Assembly (NCBI GenBank): GCA_030830145.1
Contig: JAURNO010000077.1
Location: 1-8,907 of the forward strand
DNA: 8,907 bases
Source of the DNA: Verrucomicrobiota bacterium
Lineage (GTDB): Bacteria; Verrucomicrobiota; Verrucomicrobiia; Opitutales; Seribacteraceae
Reading direction: 5' to 3'
This document shows, piece by piece, positions 6,671 to 8,907 of this stretch. Numbering within the stretch: the stretch's first letter is position 1; each line of letters starts with the position of its first letter. Under the pieces are notes generated by a model. The model did no database searches and was not told the DNA's origin. It saw only the letters and a list, made by a program, of their open reading frames with translations. The position numbers and the translations under genes were made by a program.

Positions 6671-7429
6671 ATGCCCAAATTAAAATTCTCACGTAGAAAA
6701 CTCCTCGCAACTGCTTCTCTTGCCGGCCTTGCTCCGGTCATTGCCAATCAGGCCACGGCCGGGCATCATTCGAAAAAAGCCAAAGCTACTTTGAAAAAGG
6801 GCGGGGTCATGCTCTTTCAGGGAGATTCCATAACCGATGCCGGGCGAAACAAGAAGGACCCCAAACCCAACCAACAAAAATCTTTTGGAAAAGGTTATGC
6901 CTGGATGGCGGCATCCCAATTGTTGATATCCGAGCCCAACCACAAACTCACCCTGCACAACCGGGGTATTTCCGGAAACAAGGTTCACCAATTGGCCGGC
7001 AGGTGGGAGAAGGACTGCCTCGAACTGAAACCCGATGTGCTCAGCATACTGATCGGGGTAAACGATATTTGGCATGGGTTGAACGGAAAATACGACGGAA
7101 CGGTCAAGACCTACGAGGACGATTTCAACGCCCTTCTTGTAAGAACGAAAAGCGCCCTGCCCAAAACCCAGTTGGTCATTTGCGAACCCTTTGCCCTCAA
7201 ATGCGGAGCGGTCAACGACAAATGGTTTCCCGAGTTCGACAAGTACCGGGCAGCGGCAAAAAAAATGGCCCAAGTCCATCAAGCCGTGTTCGTGCCGTTT
7301 CAATCGATGTTCGACGAAGCCGTCAAATACGCTCCTCCAAACCATTGGGCAGGCGACGGGGTGCATCCTAGTCCGCACGGAGCCTCCCTTATGGCTCATT
7401 TTCTACTCCATTCCATACAAGTTTCCTGA
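6671..7429 (+). CDS. Secreted SGNH/GDSL-type hydrolase (esterase-like)
   Basis: A 252-residue predicted serine esterase. ATG 6671 is chosen because it starts a compact twin-arginine leader, KFSRRKLLATASLAG (R8-R9), ending near ATA; an in-frame ATG at 6632 only adds 13 polar residues. All four SGNH blocks are present: FQGDSITDAGR with nucleophile S53, NRGISGN (97-103) giving the block II Gly, IGVNDIW with N131, and the block V dyad DGVH with D229 and H232. The family removes acyl or acetyl groups from carbohydrates, lipids or other esters. The GVND and GDSITDAGR wording resembles rhamnogalacturonan or xylan acetylesterase-like members in polysaccharide-degrading bacteria. The MDR dehydrogenase gene follows after 28 bases and is probably cotranscribed. 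The substrate is inferred, not shown. Confidence 0.91.
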   Translation: MPKLKFSRRKLLATASLAGLAPVIANQATAGHHSKKAKATLKKGGVMLFQGDSITDAGRNKKDPKPNQQKSFGKGYAWMAASQLLISEPNHKLTLHNRGISGNKVHQLAGRWEKDCLELKPDVLSILIGVNDIWHGLNGKYDGTVKTYEDDFNALLVRTKSALPKTQLVICEPFALKCGAVNDKWFPEFDKYRAAAKKMAQVHQAVFVPFQSMFDEAVKYAPPNHWAGDGVHPSPHGASLMAHFLLHSIQVS

Positions 7430-7457
7430 AGGGTCCAAGCCCCCCCTGCCCCACCTT

Positions 7458-8486
7458 ATGAAAGCCCTTCAATTGGTCGCCCCTGAAAACTTCGAATTCA
7501 TCGATGCCCCCGAGCCCCCCGAACCCGCTCCAGGAGAAGCCCTCATCCGTACGGCCAGAATGGGGATTTGCGGAACCGACGTCAGTTGCTATCTGGGAAA
7601 GTTCCCCTTCTTCGACTACCCGCGTATACCCGGACACGAATTAGGTGTGGAAGTGCTCAAGGTCGGAGAGGGCGTATCCAACGTCCGCCCCGGTGACCGT
7701 TGCTCGGTGGAACCCTACCTCAACTGCGGGAAATGCCACGCTTGCACCAAAGGCCAAGGAAACTGCTGTGAAAACCTCAAGGTCTTTGGCGTCATGATGG
7801 ATGGTGGACTGTGCGAACGTTCGATTATTCGGGCGGACAAACTTCATCCATCGGACAAGCTTGACTTCGAGCAACTCGCTCTCGTCGAGACGCTCGCCAT
7901 TGGTTGCCATGCCTCGGACCGCGGAAACCCGGGAAAAGGAGAGCATGCTCTTGTCATCGGAGCCGGGCCGATCGGGTTGGCTACGCTCGAATTCAACCGG
8001 CTGACCGGGGCAAACATAACCGTTATGGATATGTCCCAAGAAAGGCTCGATTTTTGCCGAACGACTTATGGAATCGAAAATCTCGTCCAATTCAAGGGGG
8101 ATGGTTCGGAACTCGAAAAATGCCTGGAAATCACAAAGGGAAACCTTTTCGACGTCGTAACCGATGCAACGGGGAACCCACGCTCCATGTCCGGGGCCCT
8201 CCAATACGTCGCTCATACTGGAAACCTCGTATATGTTGGCATTACCACCGAGGAAGTTTCTTTTGTTCATCCCGCCCTTCACCGCAAGGAAATGAACCTC
8301 CTTGCCTCCCGCAATGCCCTGCCCCGCGATTTCCCGAGGATCATCAGCTTGATCGAGGATGGGACCATTGACACCGCTCCCTGGATCACTCACCGCCTGG
8401 GATTCGATGAGGTTGCACACCGTTTCGCGGATCTTATCCGACCGGAATCCGGTGTGTTGAAAGCAATCATCGAAGTAACGAACTGA
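7458..8486 (+). CDS. Zinc-dependent MDR alcohol/polyol dehydrogenase
   Basis: A 342-residue medium-chain dehydrogenase that should oxidise a secondary alcohol, polyol or sugar acid with NAD. The catalytic zinc ligands are C38 (MGICGTD), H60-E61 (PGHE) and E144 (LVETLAIGCHA). The structural zinc site is complete: C90, C93, C96 and C104 with the standard C-x2-C-x2-C-x7-C spacing. The Rossmann motif GAGPIG is at 168-173, and acidic D191 after the second strand favours NAD over NADP. The segment FGVMMDGGLCE and the late ASRNALPRDFPRIISLIEDG resemble the RspB/L-galactonate dehydrogenase type rather than plain ethanol dehydrogenases. The frame is open upstream to 7191, overlapping the hydrolase gene, but MKALQLVAPE at 7458 is the typical N-terminus. 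No Shine-Dalgarno sequence is present. The specific substrate is unknown; a sugar-catabolic role is inferred from context. Confidence 0.93.
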   Translation: MKALQLVAPENFEFIDAPEPPEPAPGEALIRTARMGICGTDVSCYLGKFPFFDYPRIPGHELGVEVLKVGEGVSNVRPGDRCSVEPYLNCGKCHACTKGQGNCCENLKVFGVMMDGGLCERSIIRADKLHPSDKLDFEQLALVETLAIGCHASDRGNPGKGEHALVIGAGPIGLATLEFNRLTGANITVMDMSQERLDFCRTTYGIENLVQFKGDGSELEKCLEITKGNLFDVVTDATGNPRSMSGALQYVAHTGNLVYVGITTEEVSFVHPALHRKEMNLLASRNALPRDFPRIISLIEDGTIDTAPWITHRLGFDEVAHRFADLIRPESGVLKAIIEVTN

Positions 8487-8560
8487 GTACTCCGGGCCAA
8501 CCGCCCACGCGTCTTTTCAACTCGCTTGCCAACCCTTTTCGCCTATCCTTCGATTCTCAG

Positions 8561-8907
8561 ATGGAAAGGACGATCATCACCTTCTACCAATTTACTGCTC
8601 TTCCGGATTTTCTGGATTGGAAAGATCGCTTGGAAGACCTTGGGGCAAAAGAAAAAGTGCTTGGAACAATCATCTTGGGTAAAGAAGGGGTAAACGGGAC
8701 CATTTCCGGTCCCGAAAAAGGGGTTCGTAACTTCATGGCCTTCATCCGGGCAGACAAACGCTTTTCCGACATGCCCAGTCGATCCTCCGTAACATTCAGG
8801 GAAACCTTCTACCGCTTACGGATTACAACAAGGAGTGAAATCGTCACCCTGGGCGACCCGAGCATCAACCCGAACGAAGCAGTCGGAAAATACGTGGAAC
8901 CAGAAGA
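8561..8907 (+). CDS. trhO: tRNA uridine(34) hydroxylase TrhO (YceA, rhodanese-like), N-terminal part
   Basis: The first 115 residues of a gene that runs off the right edge with no stop. TrhO forms 5-hydroxyuridine at the wobble position U34 of certain tRNAs in an O2-dependent reaction. The visible part is the N-terminal ferredoxin-like domain: TIITFYQFTAL (4-14), KVLGTIILGKEGVNGTISG (32-50), FIRADKRFSDMP (61-72), FYRLRITTRSEIVTLG (83-98) and GKYVEPE (109-115), which match the conserved GTI-EG-NGT and EIVT-G blocks of the family. The rhodanese domain with the catalytic Cys lies beyond the window. ATG 8561 is the first Met fitting the usual N-terminus; upstream is a 74-base gap after the dehydrogenase gene with no Shine-Dalgarno sequence. 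It may be cotranscribed with the dehydrogenase or have its own promoter; the sequence does not decide. Confidence 0.9.
   Translation, partial: MERTIITFYQFTALPDFLDWKDRLEDLGAKEKVLGTIILGKEGVNGTISGPEKGVRNFMAFIRADKRFSDMPSRSSVTFRETFYRLRITTRSEIVTLGDPSINPNEAVGKYVEPE

Noticed and set aside
6689..7399. Minus-strand open frame of 236 codons
   Set aside because: Antisense shadow of the SGNH hydrolase gene.
7191..7457. Upstream extension of the MDR dehydrogenase
   Set aside because: It overlaps the SGNH hydrolase gene in another frame and has no similarity; the family N-terminus starts at 7458.
7641..8420. Minus-strand open frame of 259 codons
   Set aside because: Antisense shadow of the dehydrogenase gene with no recognisable motif.
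8487..8560. GGGC/GCCC hairpin followed by CTTTT after the dehydrogenase gene
   Set aside because: A four-pair stem with the T run displaced by several bases; too weak to call a terminator.

Overview
The window reads as a chromosomal segment of a Gram-negative bacterium of the PVC group, most likely Verrucomicrobiota and possibly a marine Opitutae-type lineage. The main reason is a DUF1549/DUF1553 protein followed directly by a DUF1501 protein, next to a secreted Gfo/Idh/MocA oxidoreductase. This combination is characteristic of Planctomycetota, Verrucomicrobiota and Lentisphaerota. The taxonomic placement is an inference from gene content; no marker gene is complete enough to prove it.

Layout from left to right. 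(1) The 3' part of an outer-membrane beta-barrel gene (1-570) that needs a one-base frameshift near 519-523 to reach its natural end ...VYQF. (2) Three co-directional plus-strand genes for exported proteins: a Tat-leader Gfo/Idh/MocA oxidoreductase (645-2060), a Sec-exported DUF1549/DUF1553 protein with one haem-binding CxxCH motif (2201-4156), and a twin-arginine DUF1501 protein (4176-5456). (3) A minus-strand pair read from 6567 down to 5453: a RidA-family protein and a membrane-anchored DUF218 (YdcF/SanA-like) protein, joined by an ATGA overlap. This pair meets the DUF1501 gene tail to tail, sharing a CTAG. (4) A divergent intergenic region (6568-6670). (5) A plus-strand series: a secreted SGNH/GDSL hydrolase (6671-7429), a zinc-dependent MDR dehydrogenase (7458-8486) and the start of trhO, a tRNA uridine-34 hydroxylase gene (8561 to the window end).

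The plausible biological theme is catabolism of carbohydrates or carbohydrate esters. An exported esterase-like SGNH hydrolase, a polyol/sugar-acid type dehydrogenase, a periplasmic sugar oxidoreductase and the exported DUF1549-DUF1501 pair fit together, but the substrate cannot be read from the sequence. RidA (enamine/imine clearance) and TrhO (wobble-uridine modification) are housekeeping functions.

No CRISPR array, tRNA, rRNA, insertion sequence or phage gene was seen. No wholly new system is evident. The best leads are the frameshifted barrel gene, the little-understood haem-motif DUF1549/DUF1501 module, a ten-base C tract at the start of ridA, and translation starts that lack Shine-Dalgarno sequences and are mostly preceded by pyrimidine-rich leaders.
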